Assembly: GCA_008330645.1 (NCBI GenBank)
Contig: VLTN01000049.1
Location: 1-64,000, forward strand
DNA: 64,000 nt
Direction of reading: 5' to 3'
Source of the DNA: Cafeteria roenbergensis
Taxonomy: Eukaryota; Sar; Bigyra; Bicosoecida; Cafeteriaceae
Positions within the stretch are counted from its first letter, which is position 1, and every line of letters begins with the position of its first letter. A model generated the notes under the pieces. The model searched no databases, was not told the DNA's origin, and worked only from the letters and a program-made list of their open reading frames with translations. The position numbers and the translations under genes were made by a program. Below are positions 52,845-63,815 of the stretch, one piece after another.

Positions 52845-55409
52845 ATGGCTGCCGCGGCCGCTGCCACCTCTGCCCAGCCTTGCGAGAGCGCCGTCAGCTC
52901 CGGCTTCCTGCTGCCGAGCCCCACGCCGACGCGCGGCAAGGCAATGCGGGTGCATTCCTCCCCGGACGGGAAGCTCATCGCCTACGGCGCCGGCCAGGTT
53001 GTCGTCGTCCGCTCCGTTGAGGTGAGTTGGCGAGCGGGAGCGGCGGCCGGGGACGCCGCGCGGCCACGGCAGCGCCCGCGGCGCGGCCGGATCCCTGCGA
53101 GGGAGTGCTGCGCCCACCTCGGGCCCGCCGCCCGCCCGCAGGGCCCTCCCCCGCGCGGCCAGCGACGCGGAGGCTTGAAGCGCGACGGTGGCCCCTGCCC
53201 GTGCTGCCGCAGGACTTCAGCGTCGGCTTTGTGTACGAGGAGCACCTGGCAAACGTGCTTTGTGCGAGCTTCTCTCCGGACGGCGAGTTCATTGCCTCCG
53301 GCGACGTGAAGGTGGGTCGCAGCGCCGCCGCTGGGCAGCGCATCGCGGGCAGTATTCTTTCGCCTGCCGCTCTGGCTGCTGCGTGACGGGATGTGGCCGG
53401 AGCGGCCGCTCTCCCAGCGCTGGATGCACGCTCGTCCGTTGCCGCAGCAACCGCGCCACAGCGCGACTGCAAGTTGTGCGCGCCCCCCACCGGCCGCGCC
53501 GCCTCTCCCGCCCTCCTCCTGTGCCACCGACGGCCCACCCCCTCGACTTTCGTCCCCGCTCTTCCCCCTCCCCCCGCGCTCGGCCGCTGGGTGCGCGCGC
53601 AGGGAGAGGTGCGAGTGTGGGCCGTGAACGACCTCGCCCACACTGCGCGCAAGGTGCTCATGGGCCTGCCCGGCGGCGTCGAGGACATCGCTTGGGACTC
53701 CTCCGGGTCGCTGCTTGCGATGACCGGTCAGGGCACAGACAAGGCGCGCATTTGCACGGTGGACAGCGGCACCGACATGGGCACGATGAAGCCCATGTCC
53801 AAGACCGGCCTCGCTGTCGCAGCGTCGGCGGGCGCCCCCTCTGGCTTCGCCTTTGCGGGCGAGGACAAGCAGGTGCTTGTTTACACCGAGAAGCCCGCCA
53901 AGCTCGCTGCGGCATGCACCGAGCACACTGGGTTCGTCAACGCCGTGGCCTTCAGCCCGGACGGCAAGTTCCTCGTGACCGTGAGTCAGCCGGCGCATGC
54001 GCGCACGCGGCGCGCCTCCCGTTTGCCCCGCACGAGCCGCTGCCCCATCGCGTGCTCGCTGCGGCGCGCACCCCCTCGCTGCGGCGCGCCTCCTTGTCTG
54101 CCCCCGCCCCTGGTGCAGCTCCTCACCCTCCCCCCCCCGTCTCCAATGGCCCGCCCGCCGCCCCCCCCCCTCTCCAATGGCCCGCCCGCCGCAGGCCTCG
54201 GCCGACAAGGCCGTGATGGTCCGTGACGCGGCCACCGGGGCCGTGCTCTTCAAGGCGGCCGCCGCCCACAAGGGCAGCGTGTACAACGCGGTCTTCAGCC
54301 CCGATGGGGCATCCCTCGCCACCTCTTCCGCCGACAAGACGGTCAAGGTCTGGACCGTGGGCGCCGACGGGGCGCTCACCCAGGCCAACGTCGTCACGCT
54401 GGGAAAGGCCATCCCTGACATGCAAAACGGCCTTGTCTGGCCGACGGCGGACACCATCATCTCCGTCTCCCTCTCAGGCGCGATCAACGTCATCGACCCG
54501 ACTGCGGCTGACCCCAAGGCCGTCGTCACTGGCCCGGCAGGCGCCGTCACGTCGCTCGCCGCTGCGGGGGCGTCCTTCGTCACTGGCGACGCCGCTGGGG
54601 ACGCCAGCCTCTGGAGCCGCGGCGAGGGCAGGGAGGGCTTCGTGGCAGTCAGGGCCACGGGCGCTGCCCACGGCAAGCGCGTCAGCTGCGTCGCGGCCTC
54701 GGCGGACAGGTTCGTGACTGGCGCGTACGACGACACCCTCCGCTTCGGCTCGGTGGCAGGGCCGGAGTTTTCCGGCAGCGCCACCGTCGGCGCCCTCCCG
54801 CGCGCCGTCACGCTGGTCCCGGCCTGCCCCGAAGTGGCCGTCGTGGCGACGTCCAAGTTTGTCAAGTCCTTCTCCACCGCCTCGGGCGCCGAGCTTGGCG
54901 TCATCCCCGCCCCGTGGGAGGGCCGCGCCGTCGCCGCGTCCCCGACGGAGGCAGTCGTCTTCGTCGGCGGGGAAGACGGCAGCGTGCACCGCGTCTCCGT
55001 GTCCTCCGCCGGGGCCATTGAGACCTCCTCCACCGCCGCCGACAAGATGCGCGCGGCCGTGGCGTCCCTCGCCGTGTCCCCCGACGGAAAGCACCTAGCC
55101 GTTGGCGACGCTGCCCGCGAGGTGCAGGTCCTTGACGCCGCCTCGCTCGAGCCCATTGTCAAGTCAAAGTGGACCGCCCACACCAGCCGCGTCGTGGCGC
55201 TCGCGTTCAGCCCCTCCGGCGACGTCCTCGCCTCCAGCGGCGTGGACCGCCACGTGTTCTTCTGGTCCGTGACGGAGAACCACCCCATCAAGCGCTGCAA
55301 CGTGGCGATCGCCGCACCCGCCACGGGGCTCGTCTGGGAGGCCGACGGCTCTGCCGTGTGGGTGTCGGCCAGCAACGGCGTCGTCACGCGCGTCGACGCT
55401 GCGGTGTGA
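52845..55409 (+). CDS. AIP1: Actin-interacting protein 1 (AIP1/WDR1)
   Basis: Four exons: 52845-53021, 53213-53311, 53603-53980, 54195-55409 (622 aa). Introns 191, 291 and 214 bp; donors GTGAGT, GTGGGT and GTGAGT; acceptors GCAG. The family length (600-615) is met. WD repeats fill the protein in two propellers, with motifs such as VLCASFSPDGEFIASGD, NAVAFSPDGKFLVT, YNAVFSPDGASLATSSADK, VALAFSPSGDVLASSGVD and the characteristic early block RGKAMRVHSSPDGKLIAYG. AIP1 speeds cofilin-driven severing and disassembly of actin filaments. A central DDTLRFGSV...FSGS segment and a conserved ATDMG-like strand also fit AIP1. The third intron carries a 31-base repeat of the acceptor region (see findings). 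Confidence 0.9.
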
Positions 55410-55810
55410 GCGCATGCGCCGTTCTGCCTGCTGTCGCCGCCTTGCCCGTTTGCTAGCCCCGGCGCGTGCGTGCACCTCGTGCGGCGCCGCCAGCCAATCT
55501 ATGCCGCCCCTGGACGTGCGCAGTCAGCGCGCGCTTGATGGTGGCTGGTCCCCACGCGCCGCACAGTGCCGCGGCGCCCACCTCCCCCGCCTCCCGCTCA
55601 CACGACCACTTGCCACACACCTTGCACCGGGCAGGCAACAAGGCCCGCCCTGAAGCCGCGTGCAAGCCGCATTTCTGGCGCGTGATGCTTCGCTGGCTGC
55701 GCCCAGGAGCGTGCGCGTGTTGGCAGATGCGGGGCGCCACGACGCCGCAGGGTCCCGTGCCGCGAAATTGTGTGGTCGCGCTGCAAAGCCGCACTACGCA
55801 TCTGTCAGAA
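55410..55810. other. Convergent 3' region, AIP1 and epsin genes
   Basis: 401 bases between converging stops. No gene, repeat or RNA is recognised. Confidence 0.5.
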
Positions 55811-55857
55811 TCAGAAGGGGAAGTCACTGCCCTGGCTCTGGCCGCCCTGAGGTGCTC

Positions 55858-55928
<71 letters not shown>

Positions 55929-58456
55929 TGGGGGCCGTAGCCCGGGGCGCCGCCCCTCTGCGGGGCATAGCCAGGCGCGCCGCCCATCCCGCCGTAGCCC
56001 GGGGCGCCGCCACCCGGAGCGCCGTAGCCCGGGGCACCGCCCATCCCGCCGTAGCCGGGGGCGCCGCCGGCGGGCATGCCGTACCCCGGCGCGCCTCCCA
56101 TGCCGCCGTAGCCGGGGGCGCCGCCGGCGGGCGGGCCGTACCCCGGCGCTCCGCCCATGCCGCCGTAGCCGGGCGCACCGTAGCCGGGCGCCCCGCCCAT
56201 GGGCTGGGGAGGCGCAGGCGCAGCGCCGGGGCGGAGCATCACGCTCTCCGCCGCTCCCCGGGCACTTGCCGACGCGCCCATCCCACGCATGGGGCGGCGG
56301 GCCTGGGGCGGGGCAGCGGCCGCCGCCTTGCGCTTGTCCGCGGCCGAGAGGGTCAGGTCCTCCAAGTTGACGAGGTCGCCCAGCTCCGCGTCGCGCGGGG
56401 CGGCGCGTGCGGGGGCGGGGGCGGGGGCGGGCGCGCTGCCTCCCTGCAAGGCGCCCCGGGCAGGGGTACCGGGCGCGCCGAAGCCCTGCCGCTGGCCGGC
56501 GGCCGGTGCCGCAGGCGCGGGGTCGGCGAAAAGATCCACCGACGTGGACGCTGCCTGGGCGGCCGCGACCGCGGCCTGCGCGGCTGCGTGGCCAGTGGGC
56601 TCGCCGCCCGGGGTGCCAAACGGCCCAAAGTCGTCGTGGTCGGTGAAAAAGTCAGAGTCTTCGTGGGCCGGGGCCGAAGCCGTGGCCTTGCCGGAGGCGG
56701 CAGCGACGGCGGTGCCCGAGTCTTCGCCGAAGGGCGCGAAGTCGTCGTCAGCGGAGGCAGCCGGGGCAGGAGCCGCGCTGTCGCCGAAGAAGTCCATGTC
56801 GCCGCCAGGGTGGCCACTGCCGCTGGCCGGAGGCGCTGCCACGGCGGGGGCAGGAGCGGCGGACGCGCGGGTGGTGGCGGCGGGGCGCATGCGAATGCGC
56901 ACGTTGGGGTGCTTGGCGCGGGAGGCGCGAGACTCCGCGGCGGGCGCAGGGGCAGGGGCAGGCGCCGGCTCCGGGTCGTCGAAGCCAAAGTCGTCGTCGT
57001 CGGCAGGCTTGCCGCCGCTCACGGCGCCGGGAGACGTGGGGCCGTCCCCGCCGAACGGGTTGAAGTCGTCGTCGTCCTTGGCAGCCCTGCCGCCGGAGGG
57101 GCCAGCGGAGCGCGAAGGGGAGGCGCCGGCAGAGCGGCGGCCGCCGGCCCCGGCCCTACCGCCGGCAGGCGCGCGGCCCCCGGCCGGCTGGCGCCCTGGC
57201 CCAGCGGGGCGGGGCCTGGGTCCTCCGGCGCTCGTCTTGTAGCCGTCAGGCCCCCATGCGGTGCCACCGTGGTCGGCCCTAGAGGCGCTGGCGCCGCCGT
57301 AGCGGGCGCCGCGGGACATTTCAAAGTCGGAACCGCCGGTGCCGCTGCTCGGGCCGCCGCCCACAGCCCCCATCCTGGGCCCGGAGCCCGGCATTCCATC
57401 GCCTGCGCCGCCCGACCCTACGCCGCGCGGGGCCCCGTACGTGGTTCCCGCGGCAGACGGAGTGGCGGACCCGTAGAGCCGCTTGGCAAGGTCCGCGGCC
57501 TTGGCTCGCTCCTCCCGCAGCCGGGGCGTCGAGCGCAGCAGGTCCACGATGTCCTTGGCAAGCTTCCGAGCTGCGAGGAGGCGCGGCCAGAGGAGGCGCT
57601 CGACGGCGGAAGGTATGTGTGGGCGGCGGCGCAAGGCGCGGGGCGCAGAGCTCGGGCCAGGCCACGACGGTGCGGGCGCGAGCTGCCCGGGGTGCGGAGC
57701 CCGGCCGGCCTCGGGACTCACTTCCTGCGCCCTTGTCCACGCTGTCCTCGTAGTGCGAGAAGCTCATGAGGGTTTGCACACGGAAGACGTGCGAGCGGGC
57801 GTCATCGATGACGCGAGTGCTGCCGTTCTTGAGCAAAAAGTCGAGAAGCTGCAGCGCCTGCGGGACTCCAGAGGCTCGCGTGGACACCAGGAAAAGCGAG
57901 AACAGGGTCGCAAACGGAGCAGCGCTCGCGATGCAGCCGCGGCGGCGAGGGCGGGGCATCCCTGCGCCCCAAGGCACTCACCTTGAAGATCTGGCGCCAG
58001 TTTTTCCCCGAGTGGTCCAGGGCGGTCCAGAGCTCCTCCATAACCGAGCCGTACTCGGCACTGCGGAAAGGGGGCAACGCGGGGGCGCGATTGCGACCGG
58101 ATCGGCGCTTCCCCGCTCGGTCGGGGCGAGCCGTCGGCGGTCTGCGGCAACGCCAGTCTCACAAGTTGTGCGTGAGCTTGGCGACCTGGAACTTTTTGGA
58201 GGCCGGAACGTCCCACGCCTCCTTCGAGAGGCAGGAGTCCATGAGGATTTGTGTATCCGTGCGCTGAGTGATGGCGTTCTTGCTGCGGCGAGGGAAGAAA
58301 GGACGGAAGAGGGGCGGCGGAGCTCCTGAACGCGCGGGGAGCCGCGGTCATTCGCGCGCCTCCGGGAGCGTTCGCCGCCGGCCGAGCGGCAGGCGGCCGC
58401 ACCGCGGCCGGGGCTCACGCGCGGGTAGCGAGCGAGCTCATGAACTCGACGGCCAT
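55811..58456 (-). CDS. ENTH-domain endocytic adaptor (epsin-like)
   Basis: Five exons, complement: 58419-58456, 58163-58282, 57982-58060, 57722-57857, 55811-57570 (710 aa). All introns are GTGAG...GCAG and keep frame. ENTH domain (about 1-150): TDTQILMDSCLSKEAWDVPAS, KLTHNFAEYGSVMEELW, GKNWRQIFKALQLLDFLLKNG, STRVIDDARSHVF and LREERAKAADLAKRLYG. ENTH binds PI(4,5)P2 or PI4P and bends membranes. The disordered tail carries clathrin/adaptor-type motifs (NPF, DPF-like DDFGPF, FAPF, and a final DFPF), and a Gly-rich GYGGMGGAPGYG repeat region near the C terminus. A role in clathrin-coated vesicle budding is likely; the KNAITQRT start resembles the tepsin/epsinR branch. Exon 1 codes for only 13 residues. 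Confidence 0.88.
55864..55926 (-). repeat. 9-bp coding tandem repeat (Met-Gly-Gly)
   Basis: Seven copies of CATGCCGCC, coding MGG in the epsin tail. A longer, imperfect GGMGGAPGYG array continues to about 56200. Confidence 0.85.
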
Positions 58457-58973
58457 GGTTGCCAGAGCCCTGCCAGCCGCTCCGGAGGGTGCCCGGACGC
58501 GCGGCGCAGACCGCGCAGGCGCCGGCCGGCAGAGTTGAGCAGCCAGCAGAGTCGGCGGCGGACGCCCGGTCCGCGCGGGTGCGCGGGGCGGCCGCCACTA
58601 CCCCACGCCCGTGGCGCACCCCGTCGGTGTGCTCTCGAGCAGGGGCCCGCGCCGCGTCGCTGCCTCGCGGGGCAGCTCGTTCGGGGGCGCCGGGGCGCCT
58701 TGCATTCGGCGGCACCGCCGACTAGAAGGTTAGGCCAGCGAGCCCCGCGCGGCCCTCGCTCGCCCGCCCGCCGCCCCGCCCCGTGCTGCGCGCGCGAGCC
58801 CCCCCCCGCCTCAAATATGCGAGCCACCACACATTGCGTGACCTGGGGATGCCTTGCGGCTCGGGGCTCGCCATTCGCAGGGCTGCAGGCGCGGCTGTCT
58901 TGAGAGTTGGCGAAGGGGAGCTCGTTGTTTTTTTCGTTCCTTGTCGGCTTTCAGCGGCCTCGCGCCGCGCGCC
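58457..58973. promoter_or_regulatory. Divergent promoter region, epsin / CDK-like kinase
   Basis: 517 bases between divergent starts. CAAATATG (58812-58819) is a weak TATA-like island about 155 bases before the kinase ATG; a T-run lies near 58926. No gene is supported. Confidence 0.45.
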
Positions 58974-61900
58974 ATGGCCGTGTCCAGCAGGGCAGCGCCG
59001 GTTGCCAGCTGCCCGCTGCGCGTTGAAGGAGTGACACCGGCCGGGCCGGGCGCCTCGAGCGCCAGCAACGCGCCTGGAGGCATGCCTCCCATTCCGCTGG
59101 CCAAGCGTTCTGCTGCGCCGTCGGCGCATCCTGAGCTCAGCAACGGCAACGGGGCCGCCCCGGGCGCGCCCGCGCATGCTGCTCCACCTGCCCAAGCCGC
59201 CGGTGCGGGCCCTGGCTCGATTCCGGCTGCCGGCCACGGCTCGCCGGCGTCGCAGCGCTCGAGTGGCGTTCTCGGAGGCGGTCCGTCTCGGCCGGCCCAC
59301 GCCGGAGGCGCCCCCCCCCCGCCCATAGGCGCAGGACCGACGCCCGCAACGAGGCCCGCACCTGTCCCTGTGGCAGTGGCCGGGTCCACGGCAGCTTCCA
59401 GCGTGCCCCGCGTGTCGAGCGCGACGGGTTCGACGACCGACTCCGCGTTTGCGACGCTTCCGGATGCACCCTCGCCTTCGTCGTCCTCCTCCTCCTCCTC
59501 GAAAGCTGCCTCGGCGGCAGCTCCCGATGCGGGCCCTGGCTCCGCGGCTGCTGGAAGCAGCAGCTCCTCCAGCTCGTCGTCGACTGCGGCCCGGGCCGCA
59601 TCCGACGGCGCAGCCGGCGCGGTGGACCAGGCCGCCTCAGCCTCGGCAGGAGATGCCGGTTCCGCTGCAGCCTCGCATGCAGCAGCTGGTCCGGCAGAGG
59701 ACGACGAGCCGGCGCCGACGCGCAAGCTGTGGCGCGCTCGCCCAGGCTGCCGCGACCTGAGCAAATTCAAGATCATTCGGAAAATCGGCGAGGGCACGTT
59801 TGGTGACGTGCAGCTCGCAACCGACCCGCTTACTGGCAAAATGGTTGCGCTCAAGCGCGTCAAGCCCCACAGCGACGCCATCACCAAGAAGGAGGGGTTT
59901 TCCTTGGTGGCGCTGCGCGAGATCCGGCTGCTGCAAATGCTCAATGACAAGAACATTGTGAAGCTTCTGGGGGTGGTCACGGACCACCAGTCCAGCAGGA
60001 AGCAGGGCACGCTTGGCGAGGTGTTCCTCTGCCTCGAGTACGCCATGTCGGACCTCAACGGGCTCAAGGCGCTGCCAGACTTTAAGCTCACGCCGGCGCA
60101 CGTGCAGTGTTATATGTACCAGCTGCTCCGTGGAGTCTACGTGATGCACCGGCATGGGATCCTTCACCGGGACATCAAGCGTGAGTCGCGTGGCGCGTGC
60201 GAGCCTTGGGCCATCTGCGGGGGGAGGGGGTGGGTGGGTGAGTTGCGGGAAGCTGTGCGCGTGGGGGCGCAACGTCTCACCTCTTGCGCCAGCCGCTCCC
60301 GCGATGTCTCTCCTGGCGGGAACTGGCGCTCACCCGCCCGACCAGCCACGGCGTTGCGATGCTTGGCGCGCCCAACCGTCGCTGTTTCGGCCCTCGTCGC
60401 GACCAGCACCCCATCCTCCCCTTGTGGCTACCCTTCCGTTCGCGCTCTCGCAGCCGCCAATATTCTGATCCAGCGCAACAACGTTGCAAAGATTGCCGAT
60501 TTTGGCATCAGCAAGCAGCTCAAGCGCCCCCAGAAGGCTCAGGCGCTGGGCAAGCTGCCCGCTGGCGTGGACCACCAGCGCCTCACCAGCGGCAACCGGG
60601 TGCAGACGCTGCCCTTCCGAGCGCCAGAGGTGTTCCTCGGCGAAACGTGAGTCCGTGCCCGTCGCCTTTGGCGGGACCCCCCCCCCCCCCCCCCTTCCCC
60701 CCTTTCCCCCCCTTCCCTCCGCGCACGCAACCACGGCGCCAGAGCCGATGCGGACCGACGCTGCTAGCCTCACGGCGCTTGAGGGGTCATCTCTTCCCGC
60801 CCACCCGCGCTCTTTTCCAACGCAGCAACTACACGGGCGCGATCGACGTGTGGTCCTGCGGCATCACGATGGCCTACCTCCTCAGCGACACGGCCCTGTG
60901 GCCGATGAACGTGCCAGAGGCCAAAGCCAGTGAGCCCCCGCCCCCTCCGCGCCTTTGCCGCGCCGCTCCGTGGCTCGAGAGGCGGCCGTGAAGCGCAGGG
61001 GGCTGCGCGCGCCTCAAGCTGCCTCGCCCTGCGACTCGTGCTTGCAACTCGGTCTTTGCCTGTGCTGCCCACCCGTGTCTGCTTTGCGTTTGAGCGCCGC
61101 AGACACCGTCCAGATGCAGTGGATCTGGGACCTCGTTGGCACAGACCGCTGGGAGGGCGCTTCGAAACTCCCACAGTACACGCAGTTCCGGCCAGCGCGC
61201 GCTGTTCCGACCCGCGGCCCGACCTTCACCACGCCCCTGTGGCGTGAGAAGTTTGGCAGGCTGCCCCCCCAGGCCCAAGACCTCCTCCGCTGCCTCCTCC
61301 ATCCTGACCCTGCCCAGCGGATCACCGCCTTTGATGCCACGTCACACGACTATTTCTGGGACAAGGTCGGCCCCGACGGCAGCCCCGCCGCGCCGGATGC
61401 AGCCAGCCTGCCCCCGCTCGACATGGAGGCCGCGCACGACGCCGGCGCGCGTGAAGAGGCCCATGCCGACCGCGCCCGACGCAGGGAGGCGGTGAGGGCG
61501 GCCGCGACGGGCAGGGCCCGGCCCTCGCAGAGCCAGCAGGCGCCGTCGCAATCGCGGGGCCGGTCGATCCCGCCCAGCGCATCGGTCAGCCCGTCGCTTG
61601 CCCGCTCCATGCATGGCGCGTCCATGCCGGGCGGGGCTGCGGCCGACGATGTGACTGCAACTGCAGGCGCGAGCAAGCCGGTCGATCGTCTGGACGACTT
61701 GCCCGACGGGCGCCCTGCTGTCCGGCAGGTCTCACCCTCGGTGGTCAGCCACACGTCCAGCCGCGTGTCTGCCAGCCGGGACAGCCTCGGCGGGTCGGCG
61801 GCCCGCTATCCAGGAGCGTCAGCCTCTGTCGGCCGTGGGCCCTCGGAGGCCCGCTCAGCGTCCCGGTCCCTCGCTGCAAAGCGCCGCGGCCTCGGGAGCC

Positions 61901-62052
61901 TCACCATCTCCCGTCGCCCGAAGCGCCCCAGGGACCAGAAGGCTGTCGCCGCTGCCTTGCTCGCCAAGCGCAGTCGGGGAGCGGGCCAGCCCCGCCCCAG
62001 CCCGTCACCGCCCCCGCGAGGCCCGCCCAAGCCTCCTGGTCCGCAGGCCTGA
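58974..62052 (+). CDS. CDK-like protein kinase with disordered N and C termini
   Basis: Exons 58974-60180, 60454-60646, 60826-60929, 61103-62052 (817 aa); introns 273, 179 and 173 bp, all GTGAG...GCAG. About 260 disordered residues precede the kinase: Gly loop GEGTFGDV, Lys294 in MVALKRVK, a helix SLVALREIRLLQ in place of the PSTAIRE-type helix, HRDIKPANIL across the first intron (Asp400), and DFGISKQL, where CDKs have DFGLAR. The activation segment is long and ends TLPFRAPEVFLG, with IDVWSCGITMAYLL as in CDKs. The C lobe has MQWIWDLVG, LPQYTQFRP and LHPDPAQRITAFDATSHDYF. The tail is Arg/Ser/Pro-rich, similar to CDK12/CDK9-like or CRK kinases. The cyclin is unknown. CMGC membership is firm, the subgroup is not. 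Confidence 0.85.
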
Positions 62053-62621
62053 CTCAGGCCTTGGCTTGGCGCGCTGCAGAGCATCGCTATCTGGCCTCCA
62101 AAGCCGGACCTCCTCCGTGCCGCGGCTGGCCGAGTCAGCCCCTCCGCCTGGACGGAGGCCCCGCTGGCCTGCAGGCGCCCGCCGCGCCCGCCTCCTGCTC
62201 AGCCCCACACTGCGGGCGGGGTCTGACGCTGGAGCGCGGGTGCTGCCGCCACGTGATTTTTTTCTCCCTCCCTTTCCCCATGTTCCTCTTCCTTCTTGGC
62301 TGTGATTCTGCTTCGTCAATCGGCATGCTTGTCACTTTTTGCGTTTCGCCAGCAGGACCCTTCGATGCGGTTTCGGATTGCTTGGCCGGGGCAAACAAAT
62401 ACCGACTGACTGGCATGGCCTGCTGCCTGACTCCGCGTCGCGGCGCAACGCGGCACGCGAGCTGGAGTGTGCACGGGCACGAGAGGGCGGCAGGCTGAGG
62501 AGCGCGGGGCGTGCGCCTTGACGCCAGCGCACATGCATTGCCCCAAACACACCCACTCACACACACAAATGCGCAATCAACGGACACTCAAGGGGGCAGA
62601 GCCGCCGAATCGCAAGCGGAA
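62053..62621. other. Convergent 3' region, kinase and Gly-Met secreted protein
   Basis: 569 bases. A lower-GC area (about 62250-62400) includes T-runs, and a CA-rich patch lies near 62548-62565. No gene, RNA or inverted repeat is clear. Confidence 0.5.
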
Positions 62622-63815
62622 TCACTTGGACGCGGGGGCCTTGGCGTGCGCGGCTGCCGGGGCCTTGACAGGGGCCGCAGCCTTGGCGGGCGCTGCGTGG
62701 CCCGCGGTGGCGGCCACCTTGCCGGCACCGACGCCGTGCAGCGCAGAGCTGCGCTCCTTGGCGGCGACGGAGAGCATGAGCTTGCGCTGCGCGGCGCTGT
62801 ATGCGGACGGCATCATGCCCGCCCCACTGCCCTCCTGCATCAGATCGCTGGGCATCGACTGCTGGTTCGCGCCGGGGCCCATGCCCATGCCGGGGCCCAT
62901 GCCCATGCCGGGGCCCATGCCCATGCCGGGGCCCATGCCCATGCCGGGGCCCATGCCCATGCTGGGGGGCATGCCCATGTCAGGGCCCATCTGCTGGCCC
63001 ATGCCGGAGAACTGCTGGGCAAAGCGCATCTGCTCGGCGTGGGCGCGCGCGTGGTAAGCCTTGGCCGCGCTTGCGGCGCGGCCGTGCGGCAGCTCGTTCT
63101 CCGGCTTAAAGTCGGAGGCTCCGTGAAGCGAGCGGAAGCGGGCACCGTACTCGTCCCGGCCGCGAGGCCCAGCAAACGCCGAGGGGTTGTACGACCACTG
63201 GTTGGAGACCATGCCAGCGGTGTGGGTGAGCGGCTGCCCAGGAGCGCTCGAGAGCGCCGCCATTCCCTGCACGGGAGCGCCCTGCGACAGAAGCCAAGAG
63301 CACATGCAAGGGCGGCGAGCGCGACTGTCGGACGGCGAGCGGGGCGGCCGCTGGCTCGGGCCGGGCCGAACAGTTTGAGATCAACGACCAGGCCCGGGCG
63401 CTGTGACCGGCGCTGCAGCCCAGCCCCACCGCAGGCTGCGTTCACCACACAAGCGACCCCTGTTCTGGCGGCTCGACCGGTGGCGACGTTCCCTGGCTCA
63501 CCCCGGAGGTGCCGTACGGCGTGGAGAACGCAGCGTTCATGCTCGCCGAGGCAGGCGGAAGGTAGTACGGCTTCTTCTTCTCCGCCGCCGACACCGAGAC
63601 CACAGCGGCGCAAACGGTCAGCTGCGGAACGCAGGGGGTTGGGTGGGGCGAGAGAGGGAGGAAAGCACGAGCATCGCGTGCAAGCGGCGGGGAGGGGGCG
63701 GCGGAGCAGCAGAGCCGGGCGGCGGGCGCACGGGGCCGCATGTCGCGCCCCAGGGCCGCAAACGCCCACTCAGCGCCACAGGCGGCAGGCTCACCGCAAC
63801 AAGAAGAAGCTTCAT
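62622..63815 (-). CDS. Secreted Gly-Met-Pro repeat protein
   Basis: Exons complement: 63795-63815, 63502-63621, 62622-63281 (266 aa). The first exon codes for just seven residues (MKLLLVA); joined to exon 2 (LTVCAAVVSVSAAEKKK) it completes a typical signal peptide that neither exon shows alone. Introns 173 and 220 bp have GTGAGC donors and GCAG acceptors. The mature protein has a Tyr/Pro start, a region with WSYNPSAFAGPRGRDEYGARF and a tandem GMGMGP array, then a Lys/Ala-rich C terminus (KAPAAAHAKAPASK). No family is recognised; an extracellular matrix or scale/wall protein is plausible. The exon 3 boundary is set by reading frame. Confidence 0.78.
62881..62952 (-). repeat. 18-bp coding tandem repeat (Gly-Met-Gly-Met-Gly-Pro)
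   Basis: Four near-perfect copies of an 18-base unit, followed by diverged copies to about 62995, in the secreted protein. Confidence 0.85.
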
